Below, piece after piece: positions 31,946 to 41,896 of a DNA stretch of 64,000 nt. The notes under the pieces are model-generated. The model had not been told where the DNA came from. It saw nothing but the letters and a program-made list of their open reading frames with translations, and ran no database searches. The stretch's first letter is position 1. Every line of letters starts with the position of its first letter. The translations under genes and the position numbers were made by a program. Where the stretch lies: NCBI RefSeq assembly GCF_017874615.1, contig NZ_JAGIKV010000002.1:1-64000 (forward strand), in the 5' to 3' direction. This DNA comes from Paenibacillus xylanexedens. Lineage in GTDB: Bacteria > Bacillota > Bacilli > Paenibacillales > Paenibacillaceae.

Positions 31946-32818
31946 TTATCCGTTCACCACTTCGCCGCCATTCACATGCATCACCTGTCCGCTCACATAC
32001 GAGGAATCATCTGAAGCAAGATATACATAGGCGGGAGCCAGTTCATCCGGTTGTCCCGGCCGCTTCATTGGCTGCGTTGCGCCGAATTCACTTACTTTTT
32101 TCTCATCAAATGTGGATGGAATGAGTGGTGTCCAGATCGGCCCTGGTGCAACGGCATTGACACGAATTCCCTTCTCAATCACATTCATCGATAGCGAACG
32201 AGTGAACGAAGTGATTGCTCCTTTGGTAGATGAATAGTCAAGCAGGGTTGGGCTTCCGCGATAAGCTGTGATGGAGGTTGTATTAATAATCGTACTGCCC
32301 GTCTTCAGATGTGGCAGGGCTGCCTGCGTCACATAGAACATGCCGAAGATATTGGTACGGAATGTACGCTCCAACTGTTCTGGCGTAATATCCTCCAGAT
32401 TCTGCTGTGGATGCTGTTCTGCTGCGTTATTCACGACAATGTCCAGTTTGCCCAATTCATCTACTGTGTGCTGAACCGATTTCTTCGCAAAGGCATCATC
32501 ACCAATGTCACCTGCAATCAAGATGCACTTGCGTCCTTCTTGTTCGACCTGACGTTTCGTTTCCTTGGCATCTTCGTGCTCGCTCAGGTATACAATGGCG
32601 ACATCCGCGCCTTCCTTGGCATACGTAACAGCAACAGCACGTCCAATTCCGCTGTCACCCCCTGTAATAAGGGCCACCTTACCCGTCAGTTTACCTGCTG
32701 CCTTGTATTCAGGCTTCTCAAATTCCGGTCTGGGATGCATCTCCGATTCAATACCGGGGCGTTGATCCTGATGCTGTGCTGGCATTGTTTTTTGATTTTG
32801 TTGTGTGTTGGTTGACAT
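31946..32818 (-). CDS. short-chain dehydrogenase/reductase (general stress protein 39-like)
   Basis: A 290-aa SDR starts at ATG 32818 behind AGAGGAG. A polar N-terminal extension of about 45 residues is typical of the YhdF/GSP39 group. The Rossmann motif TGGDSGIGRAVA is near 53, NNAAEQHP near 130, and the active site has Ser of INTTSITAYRG near 177 with YSSTK near 194. The nucleotide cofactor is NAD(P); the substrate is unknown. It is monocistronic between the cupin remnant and the divergent GGDEF gene. Confidence 0.88.
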   Translation of the reverse strand: MSTNTQQNQKTMPAQHQDQRPGIESEMHPRPEFEKPEYKAAGKLTGKVALITGGDSGIGRAVAVTYAKEGADVAIVYLSEHEDAKETKRQVEQEGRKCILIAGDIGDDAFAKKSVQHTVDELGKLDIVVNNAAEQHPQQNLEDITPEQLERTFRTNIFGMFYVTQAALPHLKTGSTIINTTSITAYRGSPTLLDYSSTKGAITSFTRSLSMNVIEKGIRVNAVAPGPIWTPLIPSTFDEKKVSEFGATQPMKRPGQPDELAPAYVYLASDDSSYVSGQVMHVNGGEVVNG

Positions 32819-33116
32819 CTAACATTCTCCTCTCAAAATGTGAACATGTTTGGATTACAGAAGACATGGACTCTAACTGTAACCTTCCTTGTCTTTCGTT
32901 CTCTGAAAAAGTCTCATTCTGTAGGATGGCATGAACAGTTCAGATTATTCTTCTGCGATGAACAGCAACTTAAGCCTCGCCGTGCTGTCTCTAATCGTTA
33001 TTTACCACTCTCTTTGGATATCAAACAACCGATTTGCTTTAATGGCTGTTTGGCCAAAATTCGAAATTTATTCGAAATTAGACTGTTTCATGATACAAAG
33101 TGTATTCCTATGCCGC
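32819..33116. other. divergent intergenic region
   Basis: No gene is seen between the SDR and GGDEF genes. A plus-strand promoter candidate follows at 33117. Confidence 0.4.
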
Positions 33117-33145
33117 TTGGGCTGATGTACAATGTACAGTATACT
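33117..33145 (+). promoter_or_regulatory. promoter candidate for the GGDEF gene
   Basis: TTGGGC (33117-33122) and TATACT (33140-33145) are 17 bp apart. Two TGTACA hexamers lie in the spacer. Confidence 0.45.
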
Positions 33146-33207
33146 GATGTGCTTTAACTCTCATCTTTATTGGTTTAATCATTCTAACCTAACATGGAGA
33201 CCTGACA

Positions 33208-34767
33208 ATGGAATCGCATATTAATACATATATAACACTCGTCGCTACTTCAGCCGTGCTGAATGTCTTTTTGTGTTTATATACCTATTTCAGAAGATCC
33301 AAGATTCCCAGTTCCAAAATATTCATTCTCTACACAGCAGCACTCTCCATATATACTTTTGGTTATGCAATTGAGCTAGCCAGCGACACGCTGGAGCAGA
33401 TGTTGTTTTGGACCACCGTGGAGTATATAGGCATGCCCTTCTCCGCATCTCTTGGCCTCATGTTGATGATAAAGTACACAGGAAAAACGTTATCCAAAAA
33501 GGTAACTGCCGCGCTGTTTGTAATCCCTTCCATTACACTAGGTATGGTTGCAACCAATGACTTTCATCATCTATTTTATAAAAAAGTATGGCTAAGAGAA
33601 GATAGTCCCGTTCCTCTGATGGATATCGCAGTCGGTCAATGGTATGTTGTACACGGTGCATTCACCTTCTCCTGTCTGTTATGTGCCTGCCTCATTCTGA
33701 TTGGACAATGGAGACACACCAAGAAAATGTACCGTCGTCAATTACTTACTCTCATTACTTCACAGATTATTCCTATGGTCGCAGCTTTTCTGTATTTGCT
33801 TGGTTTGACCCCCGGCGGGATGGACCCCGTACCCGTACTCATGTGTATCACATCTGCCATGTATATCTGGGCGATTCTATCCTCACGTCTCCTGACCATC
33901 GTACCCATCGCCAAAGACAGTATTTTCGAGAGTATGCGTGAAGGTGTAATTGTACTGGATAGTTTCAATCGACTGGTCGATTACAACAGATCTCTGCGTG
34001 ACATGTTGCCAGAGCTTAATACAACCATGATTGGCCAACCCTTGGATGATATCTGGCTTACTCTTGCTGGAAAGACGTTTCCCGTTGAATACGGCAGGGA
34101 AGGATTACAAACCGATCTGTACTGGCAATTAAATGGAGAGACCGTCTGTTATCAGGTCAGGACATCTTACGTGTATAACAAGGATGCACAGACTGTGGGC
34201 AGTCTAATTATGTTAATCGATATAACGGAACAACGCTTCTTGCAAGAACAGCTGAAACAACTGGCTTATTTCGATGGTCTGACCAAAATCTATAATCGCA
34301 CTCAATTTTTGCATAGAGGACGGGAGATTTTGAGTGAAGCTCAGCTTAATCCGCAACCTGTTTCATTTATTTTATTTGATATTGATTACTTTAAACGCAT
34401 CAACGATACGTACGGGCATGATGTTGGCGATCAGGCCCTCATTCATGTGGTCTCCGTATGTAATCGGTACTTAAGACCTGAGATGTTGTTTGCCCGTTAT
34501 GGAGGCGAAGAGTTTGTCATCGCTCTTCCGAATACCTCGCTTCAAGAAGCCGAGAAACTTGCCGAACAACTGAGAGTTGCCTTGTTGAATGACCCCCTGG
34601 ATGTTAAGGGAGTGCCTATTACGCTGACCTCAAGCTTTGGCATTGCCCAGTACAATGGAGGTTCGGATTCGCTGGAATCCTTGTTACGCGACGCTGATAC
34701 TGCCTTGTACGAATCCAAGCGTAATGGTCGAAATGCAGTGCGTGCGTATACTGTGAGTACAACCTAA
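33208..34767 (+). CDS. membrane GGDEF protein with 7TM and PAS domains
   Basis: A 519-aa protein starts at ATG 33208 (TGGAGA upstream). The N-terminal 220 residues hold about seven spans, as in the 7TM region of some histidine kinases. A PAS-like domain is near 240-345 (GVIVLDSFNRLVDYNRSLRD). The GGDEF domain follows (AYFDGLTKIYNRTQFLHRG, then FARYGGEEFVIALP near 430). The GGEEF active-site motif is intact, so it should make cyclic di-GMP. An RxxD inhibitory site is not evident. The signal sensed by the membrane part is unknown. It is a single gene followed by a terminator. Confidence 0.9.
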   Translation: MESHINTYITLVATSAVLNVFLCLYTYFRRSKIPSSKIFILYTAALSIYTFGYAIELASDTLEQMLFWTTVEYIGMPFSASLGLMLMIKYTGKTLSKKVTAALFVIPSITLGMVATNDFHHLFYKKVWLREDSPVPLMDIAVGQWYVVHGAFTFSCLLCACLILIGQWRHTKKMYRRQLLTLITSQIIPMVAAFLYLLGLTPGGMDPVPVLMCITSAMYIWAILSSRLLTIVPIAKDSIFESMREGVIVLDSFNRLVDYNRSLRDMLPELNTTMIGQPLDDIWLTLAGKTFPVEYGREGLQTDLYWQLNGETVCYQVRTSYVYNKDAQTVGSLIMLIDITEQRFLQEQLKQLAYFDGLTKIYNRTQFLHRGREILSEAQLNPQPVSFILFDIDYFKRINDTYGHDVGDQALIHVVSVCNRYLRPEMLFARYGGEEFVIALPNTSLQEAEKLAEQLRVALLNDPLDVKGVPITLTSSFGIAQYNGGSDSLESLLRDADTALYESKRNGRNAVRAYTVSTT

Positions 34768-34875
34768 CCCATGTAGACCGTGTCAGATGGTAATGCATGA
34801 TGTTATGTATAGTAGTGATCCCTCTAGTTTCAGTTCAAATAAACCGAGGACTGCTGATTCCATCTTGATGATAAC

Positions 34876-34910
34876 AAAAAATAGACAGCCAATGAGGCTG
34901 TCTATTTTTT
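34876..34910. terminator. terminator after the GGDEF gene
   Basis: AAAAAATAGACAGCC pairs perfectly with GGCTGTCTATTTTTT around AATGA. Confidence 0.85.
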
Positions 34911-35030
34911 GTTTGTTTCAACGAAACGCCGTCTTACATATCATCCGGCTTGTCCTAATTACGTCTGCAAACGCTTAACCAACAACTAACAATACATCTT
35001 CGTAAGGTGGATTAACCGTCCGCAACGCAC

Positions 35031-35456
35031 TTAGATCACCTGATTATTCACCATCAGGTACACCATAATTAGCAAGAATACAGCCAGAAGTGTACTGAAC
35101 ATACGAATCTTGCTTTGCTCAGGACCCACATCACGTTTGTTTTTCACACCTTCTGCAGCGAGTCGCAGTGGTTTACCCATAATTCCTCCAATAGCCGCAA
35201 TAGCCAAGAGCAGAACAACAACGACAGCCATCCAGACATGAGAATACTCACCTTTGGTCATCAGGTAACCACCAGTAAGAAGTTGGATTACAAGTCCATA
35301 CTGCGCGACTTTGTTCAAAGAACGAAGCGATGCAAAGGCTCCCTCTTGTGCTGCGGCATTCAAGGTACGGATTTTACCGACCACAAATGGCAGAATCAAA
35401 TAGAATCCCATCGCCAGTGCTCCAACAATATGGAGCAAATACATAATCATTGTCAA
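35031..35456 (-). CDS. hypothetical four-span membrane protein
   Basis: The best start is TTG 35456 (TMIMYLLHIVGALAMGF), 9 bases after AGGAGG. A longer frame begins at ATG 35498 but has no ribosome site. About 141 residues with four spans near 5-27, 50-70, 78-98 and 118-137. A short basic loop (KPLRLAAEGVKNKRDVGPEQ) precedes the last span. No family is named with confidence. Its position next to mdh may be incidental, because a terminator separates them. Confidence 0.75.
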   Translation of the reverse strand: MTMIMYLLHIVGALAMGFYLILPFVVGKIRTLNAAAQEGAFASLRSLNKVAQYGLVIQLLTGGYLMTKGEYSHVWMAVVVVLLLAIAAIGGIMGKPLRLAAEGVKNKRDVGPEQSKIRMFSTLLAVFLLIMVYLMVNNQVI

Positions 35457-35530
35457 AATTTTCATCCTCCTCAACATTTTCGGTGTGCTATACATCACAT
35501 CCCATTATACTGGGGAACTTATCCAAAGAA

Positions 35531-35565
35531 AAGAAAACCTCCGGGTTTACCGGAGGTTTTCTTTT
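35531..35565 (-). terminator. terminator of the citZ-icd-mdh group
   Basis: AAGAAAACCTCCGG pairs with CCGGAGGTTTTCTT around GTTTA. It lies just after mdh. Confidence 0.85.
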
Positions 35566-35591
35566 AGCTTCTGTTCAAAAAGTTTTCAAAC

Positions 35592-36533
35592 TTACAGGTT
35601 TACTACCGAAATGACGTTGCGAACCGAATCAGCAGATTTATCCAACCCTGCTTTTTCTTCCGTTGTCAGTTCAAGTTCGAATATTTTCTCAATGCCGTTA
35701 CCACCTAGAATGGTTGGTACACCGAGGAACAGATCATTATAGCCATATTCACCTTCAAGATAAGCGATCACTGGAATGATACGTTTCTTGTCCTTCAAAA
35801 TCGCTTCGGTCATCTGAACGAGTGAAGCCGCTGGTGCATAATAGGCACTGCCGTTACCCAGCAAATTCACAATCTCCCCTCCGCCAACACGTGTGCGTTG
35901 AACAATGGACTCAATGCGGTCTGCAGGAATCAGCGTGTCAATCGGAATACCACCTACGCTCGAATAACGAACGAGTGGTACCATGTCGTCTCCGTGGCCG
36001 CCAAGAACGAATCCACGAACATCTTCAACAGATACATTCAGCTCTTGCGCAATGAAAGTACAATAACGTGCTGTATCCAGAACACCTGACTGACCGATAA
36101 CACGGTTTTTAGGAAAACCAAGGGTCTGATAAGCAGCATAAGTCATCGCATCCACTGGGTTGCTTAGAATAATGACGATGGAATCAGGGCAATATTTTTT
36201 CACATTTTCACAAACGGACTTCACGATACCCGCATTCGTATTGACCAGATCGTCGCGGCTCATACCCGGTTTACGGGCGATACCAGCGGTAATGATTACA
36301 ATCTCAGAACCTGCAGTATCTTCGTAGTTGGAAGTACCGACGATATGACTATCAAATCCTTGTACAGGACTTGCTTCCATCATATCGAGTGCTTTCCCCT
36401 TCGTCGGGTTCTCCAGTTGAGGAATATCAACCAGCACAACATCCCCGAGTTCTTTTTGGGCAAGCATTAATGCGGTCGTAGCACCGGTAAAACCGGCGCC
36501 GACTACTGTGATTTTTTTGCGCTGAATAGTCAA
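35592..36533 (-). CDS. mdh: malate dehydrogenase
   Basis: A 313-aa NAD-dependent enzyme that oxidises malate to oxaloacetate. It starts at TTG 36533 with GGGGAG upstream. The Rossmann start is [19 protein letters not shown]; Asp in VVLVDIPQ binds NAD. Active-site Arg is in [15 protein letters not shown], and the catalytic His is in [12 protein letters not shown] near 178. It belongs to the LDH-like MDH group of Bacillota. It is the last gene of citZ-icd-mdh, 15 bp after icd. Confidence 0.96.
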   Translation of the reverse strand: MTIQRKKITVVGAGFTGATTALMLAQKELGDVVLVDIPQLENPTKGKALDMMEASPVQGFDSHIVGTSNYEDTAGSEIVIITAGIARKPGMSRDDLVNTNAGIVKSVCENVKKYCPDSIVIILSNPVDAMTYAAYQTLGFPKNRVIGQSGVLDTARYCTFIAQELNVSVEDVRGFVLGGHGDDMVPLVRYSSVGGIPIDTLIPADRIESIVQRTRVGGGEIVNLLGNGSAYYAPAASLVQMTEAILKDKKRIIPVIAYLEGEYGYNDLFLGVPTILGGNGIEKIFELELTTEEKAGLDKSADSVRNVISVVNL

Positions 36534-36548
36534 GATTCACATCTCCCC

Positions 36549-37841
36549 TTACAGGTTTTTAATGATTTGATCCGCGAATTCAGAACATTTCACTTCAGTA
36601 GCGCCGTCCATCAGACGTGCAAAGTCATACGTTACTGTTTTATTGTTAATGGATGTTTCCATACCTTTGTAGATCAGGTTAGCTGCTTCTTGCCATCCCA
36701 AGTGCTCAAGCATCATTACTCCAGACAGAATAACGGAACCAGGGTTCACGACATCTTTGTCCGCGTATTTAGGTGCAGTACCGTGAGTCGCTTCAAAGAT
36801 AGCATGTCCTGTTACGTAGTTGATGTTCGCTCCAGGAGCGATACCAATTCCGCCAACTTGGGCTGCAAGTGCATCGGACAGATAGTCACCGTTCAGGTTC
36901 AGGGTTGCGATTACATCAAACTCGCCTGGACGAGTCAATACTTGTTGCAGAGCAATATCGGCAATTGCATCTTTTACGATGATTTTACCAGCATCTTCAG
37001 CAGCTTTTTGTGCTGCATTCGCTGCATCTGTACCTTCGTTTTCTTTGATGATGTCGTATTGTGCCCATGTGAATACTTTGTCAGCGAACTCTTCTTCAGC
37101 CACTTCATATCCCCAGTTTTTGAAGGCACCTTCTGTGAATTTCATGATATTACCTTTGTGTACCAATGTAACCGTCTTACGGTTATGGTCAATTGCGTAC
37201 TGAACTGCTGCACGTACCAACCGTTTCGAACCTTCGGAAGAAACTGGTTTGATACCAATACCGGAAGTTTCAGGGAAACGGATTTTGTTAGCACCCATCT
37301 CTTGTTGCAAGAACTGGATCACTTTTTTCACTTCTTCAGAACCTTCAGCATACTCGATTCCTGCATATATATCTTCCGTATTCTCACGGAAAATGACCAT
37401 GTCTACCAGCTCAGGACGTTTAACCGGAGAAGGTACACCGTCGAAATAACGAACAGGACGCAAGCATGTGTACAGGTCAAGCTCTTGACGCAGGGCTACG
37501 TTCAGGGAACGAATACCGCCACCGATTGGTGTAGTCAATGGTCCTTTGATCGCTACGATATACTCACGAATGGCTTCCAGTGTATCATTCGGCAACCACT
37601 CACCGTATGTATCGAATGCTTTTTGTCCAGCAAACACTTCATACCATGCGATTTTTTTGTTGCCATCATAAGCTTTTTCAACAGCTGCATCCAATACACG
37701 TTTGGAAGCTTTCCAGATATCACGGCCTGTACCGTCACCTTCGATAAATGGAATGATTGGATTACTAGGTACTTGAAGTGTACCGTTATCAATTTGGATT
37801 TTTTCGCCTTCAGTTGGGTGAGCAAATTTTTCTAATTTCAT
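36549..37841 (-). CDS. icd: isocitrate dehydrogenase (NADP)
   Basis: A 430-aa enzyme that converts isocitrate to 2-oxoglutarate. [12 protein letters not shown] is near 39; the phosphorylatable substrate Ser is in [14 protein letters not shown] near 113. [14 protein letters not shown] is near 150 and the metal-binding [19 protein letters not shown] near 310. [17 protein letters not shown] near 350 resembles the NADP type. AGGAGGA precedes the ATG. Length is close to that of Bacillus Icd. Confidence 0.96.
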   Translation of the reverse strand: MKLEKFAHPTEGEKIQIDNGTLQVPSNPIIPFIEGDGTGRDIWKASKRVLDAAVEKAYDGNKKIAWYEVFAGQKAFDTYGEWLPNDTLEAIREYIVAIKGPLTTPIGGGIRSLNVALRQELDLYTCLRPVRYFDGVPSPVKRPELVDMVIFRENTEDIYAGIEYAEGSEEVKKVIQFLQQEMGANKIRFPETSGIGIKPVSSEGSKRLVRAAVQYAIDHNRKTVTLVHKGNIMKFTEGAFKNWGYEVAEEEFADKVFTWAQYDIIKENEGTDAANAAQKAAEDAGKIIVKDAIADIALQQVLTRPGEFDVIATLNLNGDYLSDALAAQVGGIGIAPGANINYVTGHAIFEATHGTAPKYADKDVVNPGSVILSGVMMLEHLGWQEAANLIYKGMETSINNKTVTYDFARLMDGATEVKCSEFADQIIKNL

Positions 37842-37988
37842 AGTTAAAATTCCTCCTAGGTTTCGTATATGCAGTATTCATCATACCACTAGTCTTGTTG
37901 AGAGAAGGGTCCTGAGAGCTTAAGCCAGTAACGCCTCTGCTTTCCAACCCTTCACCTCGTCCATATTATTATACTGTTTTTGCGGCTA

Positions 37989-39101
37989 TTAGCGAAGTTC
38001 AATAGAAACGTATTTCTGTTCTGTAGGACCAGTGTACTCCGCACGTGGACGAATGATGCGATTGTCCGCAAGCTGTTCCAAAATATGCGCAGTCCATCCA
38101 GACACCCGGCTGATGGCAAAGATCGGAGTGAACAATTCCTGTTCGATCTCCAGTTGGGTGTATACAGAAGCAGAATAGAAGTCTACGTTAGGCTTCAGTC
38201 CTTTTTGTCCTGTTACCAGTTCCTCGATCTTCACAGACATATCATACAAGCGCGTATCATTGTTCATCTCGCCAAGTTCCTTGGACATCTTCTGTAGATG
38301 TTTGGCGCGTGGATCACCATTTTTGTACACCCGATGTCCAAAGCCCATGATCTTTTCACGATTATTCAGTTTTTCCTGAATTGCCGCTTCAAGACGATCA
38401 GGCGTACCAATCTCATTCAACATTTTCATAACGGCTTCATTAGCACCGCCATGCAGTGGTCCCTTCAGTGCGCCAATGGCGGAAGTTACACCGGAATAGA
38501 TATCCGACAGCGTCGCAACCGTTACACGGGCTGCAAATGTCGAAGCGTTTAACTCGTGATCCGCATGCAGGACAAGGGCTTGATCCAATGCTTTCACTGC
38601 GGTCTCGGATGGTTCTTCACCAGTCATCATATATAAAAAGTTCTCTGCGATGGAAGCGCCTTCTTTTGGAGCCACAGGTTCTTTGCCCTGACGGATACGG
38701 GCGATGGCTGCCACAATCGTTGGCAACTGTGCTTGCAACTTAACCGCTTTGTTCTCATTTGCTTCCGTTGTCATCTCATCCGCTTGCTCGTCGTACAGTG
38801 CAAGTGCAGAGACAGCGGAACGAAGTGCTGCCATGGTACTGACGTTTTTCGGATACAATTTAATTTGTGCAATCAACTCGCTCGGAATCGGCGCGTAATC
38901 GCTCAGGCTTTTACGAAGGGATTTCAATTCATCCGTTGTTGGCAATTTACCGAACCACAACAAATAGGCAACTTCTTCAAAGCTGGCATGTTCAGCCAAA
39001 TCGTCGATATCGTAACCACGGTATGTGAGCACACCGTCTACAATAGAACTGATCGAAGAGGTTGTTGCAACGATGCCTTCCAGACCTTTGGTAGCTGTCA
39101 T
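37989..39101 (-). CDS. citZ: citrate synthase
   Basis: A 370-aa enzyme that condenses acetyl-CoA and oxaloacetate. The second ATG (39101, MTATKGLEGIVA) was chosen because the first touches the AAAGGAGAG. The active-site His are in LHADHELNASTFAAR near 185 and GPLHGGANEAVMKML near 218; catalytic Asp is in NVDFYSASVY near 310. It heads the citZ-icd-mdh group. A 22-bp inverted repeat lies 51 bp upstream. Confidence 0.95.
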   Translation of the reverse strand: MTATKGLEGIVATTSSISSIVDGVLTYRGYDIDDLAEHASFEEVAYLLWFGKLPTTDELKSLRKSLSDYAPIPSELIAQIKLYPKNVSTMAALRSAVSALALYDEQADEMTTEANENKAVKLQAQLPTIVAAIARIRQGKEPVAPKEGASIAENFLYMMTGEEPSETAVKALDQALVLHADHELNASTFAARVTVATLSDIYSGVTSAIGALKGPLHGGANEAVMKMLNEIGTPDRLEAAIQEKLNNREKIMGFGHRVYKNGDPRAKHLQKMSKELGEMNNDTRLYDMSVKIEELVTGQKGLKPNVDFYSASVYTQLEIEQELFTPIFAISRVSGWTAHILEQLADNRIIRPRAEYTGPTEQKYVSIELR

Positions 39102-39151
39102 ATACATCTCTCCTTTAATAAGCGAAATCAGGAACCATTCCAGAGTGTCAT

Positions 39152-39173
39152 ATAGGTGCCAAAATGCACCTAT
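39152..39173. promoter_or_regulatory. inverted repeat upstream of citZ
   Basis: ATAGGTGC-caaaat-GCACCTAT is a perfect 8-bp inverted repeat with a 6-bp centre. No T-run follows, so an operator is likelier than a terminator. It does not match the CcpC pattern (ATAA-N7-TTAT). Confidence 0.5.
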
Positions 39174-39631
39174 TCTCTTTTTGTAAACATTTTCATTTTA
39201 AAATTAACAAATATTTCAAAATGGGGTTTTCCTATCTGTCAATCGGTATTCACTTATAACATCATACTGGATTTTGTCGTTTATGTGAACATGATGAGAG
39301 TTCATTCGCACATCAAACTTCTTTATCGGACCGATAAAGCATTTTTGAAAGCCTTTACAAAAACAAGGTTGACATTTAATGTTTTTTAACCAATCCTGTC
39401 GTATGAAGAACTTTCTATTGCTATATTCTGTAATACTAAGGCATACTCTAGGCAAAAGAAAGAATCCCCGTACTTCTTGTTCAAAAGTCCGCTTTTGAAC
39501 AAGATCTGGCAACATCCCGGCGTTTCAAAACCTTGTAAATGCTCTATATTAATTAAGATAGCCATCTATTTCTAATACTGCTTCATGGATCATACATAGG
39601 TCGGCTTAATTGAACTAAGGAGAGTTGATGC
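39174..39631. other. divergent intergenic region citZ/ytvI
   Basis: No gene is seen. The region includes a perfect 13-bp stem (39475-39504) listed separately, and TTGACA hexamers on both strands (39242-39237 on minus; near 39370 on plus) that could serve the two divergent genes. Confidence 0.4.
39475..39504. repeat. palindromic repeat, TTGTTCAAAAG type
   Basis: TCTTGTTCAAAAG-tccg-CTTTTGAACAAGA is a perfect 13-bp stem with a 4-nt loop. The same GTTCAAAA...CTTTTG words form a longer palindrome at 54822-54902. It is probably a dispersed intergenic repeat of this genome. Confidence 0.55.
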
Positions 39632-40750
39632 TTGGATAGAATAATAATGAAACGCCTGCTCCGTGGCTTATGGGTTATCATTGCGGCCGTTCTGATCGCC
39701 GTTGCCATATACTTGTTGTTCCCGCTCTTGTACCCTTTTGCGATCGCCTGGATTATCGCCTATGCCATGAATCCATTAGTGAAACTGCTTCAGCATCGAG
39801 CACGATTCCCGCGCTGGCTGGCTGTGACTCTTTCATTGATCCTTTATTTTGGAGCCATTGCGGTGGTGCTGTCTGCGGCGATTACCCGCATGGTAAAAGA
39901 AGTCATTTCACTTACGACAAGCTTTGATCTTCATGTTGATGAGATCAAGGACACGTTTGTGCGCTGGACCCAGAATGACACCATTCAGAGTTTGACTGCG
40001 CAGATCAATGAATTTTACAAGGAAAATCCCAACTATCAGGAAACCATCAACAGCAATATTAGTAAAACAACTGAAACGGTGGGTACAGCCGTCACAGATC
40101 TGGTCACCGGATTTTTCAACATGATTCTGAGTCTACTGACTTCCCTGCCGAACATGGGCGCGGTATTAATCGTTGTTCTATTGTCTACATTCTTCATTAG
40201 CAAAAGCTGGACCAGGCACAGCATCACCGTATCGGGATGGGTGCCCTCTTCCATTCGCAAGCCGATATCCGACATATGGACTGACCTTAAGAAGGCACTG
40301 TTCGGATACGCAAGAGCACAATTGATCATGATCTCAATTACAGCACTATTCGTCATGATTGGGCTGCTTATATTGCAAGTCAATTCAGCCTTCACCATCG
40401 CTCTGATGATTGGTTTGGTCGACCTGCTTCCTTATCTGGGTGTCGGTCTGGTCATGGTGCCTTGGGCAGCGTACCTCTTTATGAATGGGGATCTGTATCT
40501 GGGTATTGGCATTAGTATTATCTATCTGATCTTATTAATCGCCCGTCAAATTATTGAACCGAAGGTACTTGCAAGCAGTGTAGGGCTCGACCCACTCGCC
40601 ACGCTGGTTGGCATGTTTGTGGGCTTGAAGTTGTTCGGTGTTCTGGGCTTGATTATTGGCCCTGTCAGTCTCGTGATTCTCGATGCGTTCAACCGGGCTA
40701 ACGTATTACGCGACCTCAGAACGTATATCATCAACGGCCGTGTCCGATGA
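39632..40750 (+). CDS. ytvI: sporulation integral membrane protein YtvI (AI-2E family)
   Basis: A 372-aa protein starts at TTG 39632 behind AAGGAGAG. It has eight or so spans in the AI-2E/PerM permease layout: a first pair near 10-50, a large amphipathic middle (residues 75-150), and the conserved ALMIGLVDLLPYLGVGLVMV near 255 and GLDPLATLVGMFVGLKLFGV near 320. YtvI is needed or expressed in sporulation of Bacillus; the substrate is unknown. Its divergence from citZ follows the B. subtilis order. Confidence 0.9.
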   Translation: MDRIIMKRLLRGLWVIIAAVLIAVAIYLLFPLLYPFAIAWIIAYAMNPLVKLLQHRARFPRWLAVTLSLILYFGAIAVVLSAAITRMVKEVISLTTSFDLHVDEIKDTFVRWTQNDTIQSLTAQINEFYKENPNYQETINSNISKTTETVGTAVTDLVTGFFNMILSLLTSLPNMGAVLIVVLLSTFFISKSWTRHSITVSGWVPSSIRKPISDIWTDLKKALFGYARAQLIMISITALFVMIGLLILQVNSAFTIALMIGLVDLLPYLGVGLVMVPWAAYLFMNGDLYLGIGISIIYLILLIARQIIEPKVLASSVGLDPLATLVGMFVGLKLFGVLGLIIGPVSLVILDAFNRANVLRDLRTYIINGRVR

Positions 40751-40783
40751 GGCATCATCTTACGAGTACGCAGGAAAAATAGA

Positions 40784-40828
40784 AAAAGGCTTCGTTCAAC
40801 AGAAATTATCTGTTGAGCGGAGCCTTTT
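40784..40828. terminator. bidirectional terminator
   Basis: AAAAGGCT...TCAACAGA pairs with TCTGTTGA...AGCCTTTT around AATTA, between the convergent ytvI and fxsA genes. Confidence 0.85.
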
Positions 40829-40852
40829 CCATTATGCATAACAACTGGTGTT

Positions 40853-41251
40853 TCATTTCGGACGACGATAAAACGTAATTTTGCCACTTTTCATTTTTTT
40901 CTCCAGCCACCCCAGGAAGAACAGACGGTACACCGGACGTGTTAATGGAAATACCAGTGTAAACCCGATCAGATCCGTTACAAAGCCTGGAATCAAAAGC
41001 AAGAAACCACCGACAAAAATAAAAAGACCATCGACCATTTTTCTTCCAGGTACCTTGCCACGCTCCATCTCGGATTTGGCGTCCACAAGTACTTTTCGTC
41101 CTTCAAACTGCAACATTGCTATACCAATCAAGGACGTGAGAATCATGAGAAGCAATGTCTTTCCGGCTCCGATCCAGTCACTCATCAGAATAAAACCAAA
41201 TAATTCAATCACCGGAATGATTAAGAGTAAAGCCCACATCCATTTTCGCAT
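40853..41251 (-). CDS. fxsA: FxsA family membrane protein
   Basis: A 132-aa protein starts at ATG 41251 (MRKWMWALLLIIPVIELFGF). Three or four spans are seen, with LMILTSLIGIAMLQFEGRK near 40, GLFIFVGGFLLLIPGFVTDL near 80, and a basic tail. FxsA of E. coli eases phage T7 exclusion by F plasmid PifA; its normal role is unknown. It lies directly after the thioesterase gene. Confidence 0.9.
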   Translation of the reverse strand: MRKWMWALLLIIPVIELFGFILMSDWIGAGKTLLLMILTSLIGIAMLQFEGRKVLVDAKSEMERGKVPGRKMVDGLFIFVGGFLLLIPGFVTDLIGFTLVFPLTRPVYRLFFLGWLEKKMKSGKITFYRRPK

Positions 41252-41258
41252 TGACGTA

Positions 41259-41765
41259 TTACCCCTTTCCCGAAAGCCACACCTTTTCAAGCGCGCTGTA
41301 TAGCTCAGAGGCTGCCTTATCCAGCCGAACTGGCTTCCAGTCCCCATTCACCCACACATGCTGGGTAGAACCTGTAACTAGCCGTTCACCGGGGAGTGAT
41401 TCATCAGTTGACCATACCCGTTCTCCAATCGCCATATGCTCATCAGGTTCTTCAGACATGCGTCTTACGTCATACTCATAATTCAGTCGCAGACCACTAA
41501 ATGCAGCAATACGGGTGAAAATGATAATCTCATCATCATATCGGGCAGGCTTGTGATACTTCACATCCAGTCCGGTTACGGGAAGCAGTAACCCCTGTTC
41601 CTCCATTTTACGATATGTATACCCCATTTGGCGAATCATCTCAGTTCGACCGATTTCAAACCAATTCAAATAGTTCGCGTGGTAGACCACGCCCATCTGG
41701 TCACTTTCTTGATAGCGTACACGAAGACGTGCCGCATACCAGTTACCATTACTCAGTTCTCGCAC
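41259..41765 (-). CDS. hotdog-fold acyl-CoA thioesterase (YbgC-like)
   Basis: I chose GTG 41765 (VRELSNGNWYAARLRVRYQE) because AAGGAGG lies 9 bases upstream; an ATG at 41795 has none. The product is about 168 residues. The 4HBT motif RYQESDQMGVVYHANYLNWF, with active-site Asp and His, is near 17-36, followed by the hotdog helix (EIGRTEMIRQMGYTYRKMEE). It likely hydrolyses acyl-CoA. The neighbouring acc genes suggest lipid metabolism, but this is inference. Confidence 0.88.
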   Translation of the reverse strand: MRELSNGNWYAARLRVRYQESDQMGVVYHANYLNWFEIGRTEMIRQMGYTYRKMEEQGLLLPVTGLDVKYHKPARYDDEIIIFTRIAAFSGLRLNYEYDVRRMSEEPDEHMAIGERVWSTDESLPGERLVTGSTQHVWVNGDWKPVRLDKAASELYSALEKVWLSGKG

Positions 41766-41896
41766 GTTATCGGCCTCCTTCGCTCTAACATTCATACGTG
41801 TTACATCGTTGTAAAGTGTCAATAAGATGGAAAAAAAGCAACGGGACAATAAAGCCCCATTGCTTCTTTCCTGTTGCTTCTCCATCCAAGACGCTA

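Noticed and set aside
32840..33157. A plus-strand ORF before the GGDEF gene
   Set aside because: There is no ribosome site and the composition is not protein-like; the region contains the promoter of the next gene.
36567..37835. A 422-codon plus-strand frame opposite icd
   Set aside because: It is the antisense shadow of a clear icd gene, with low-complexity Phe/Cys/Arg content and no ribosome site.
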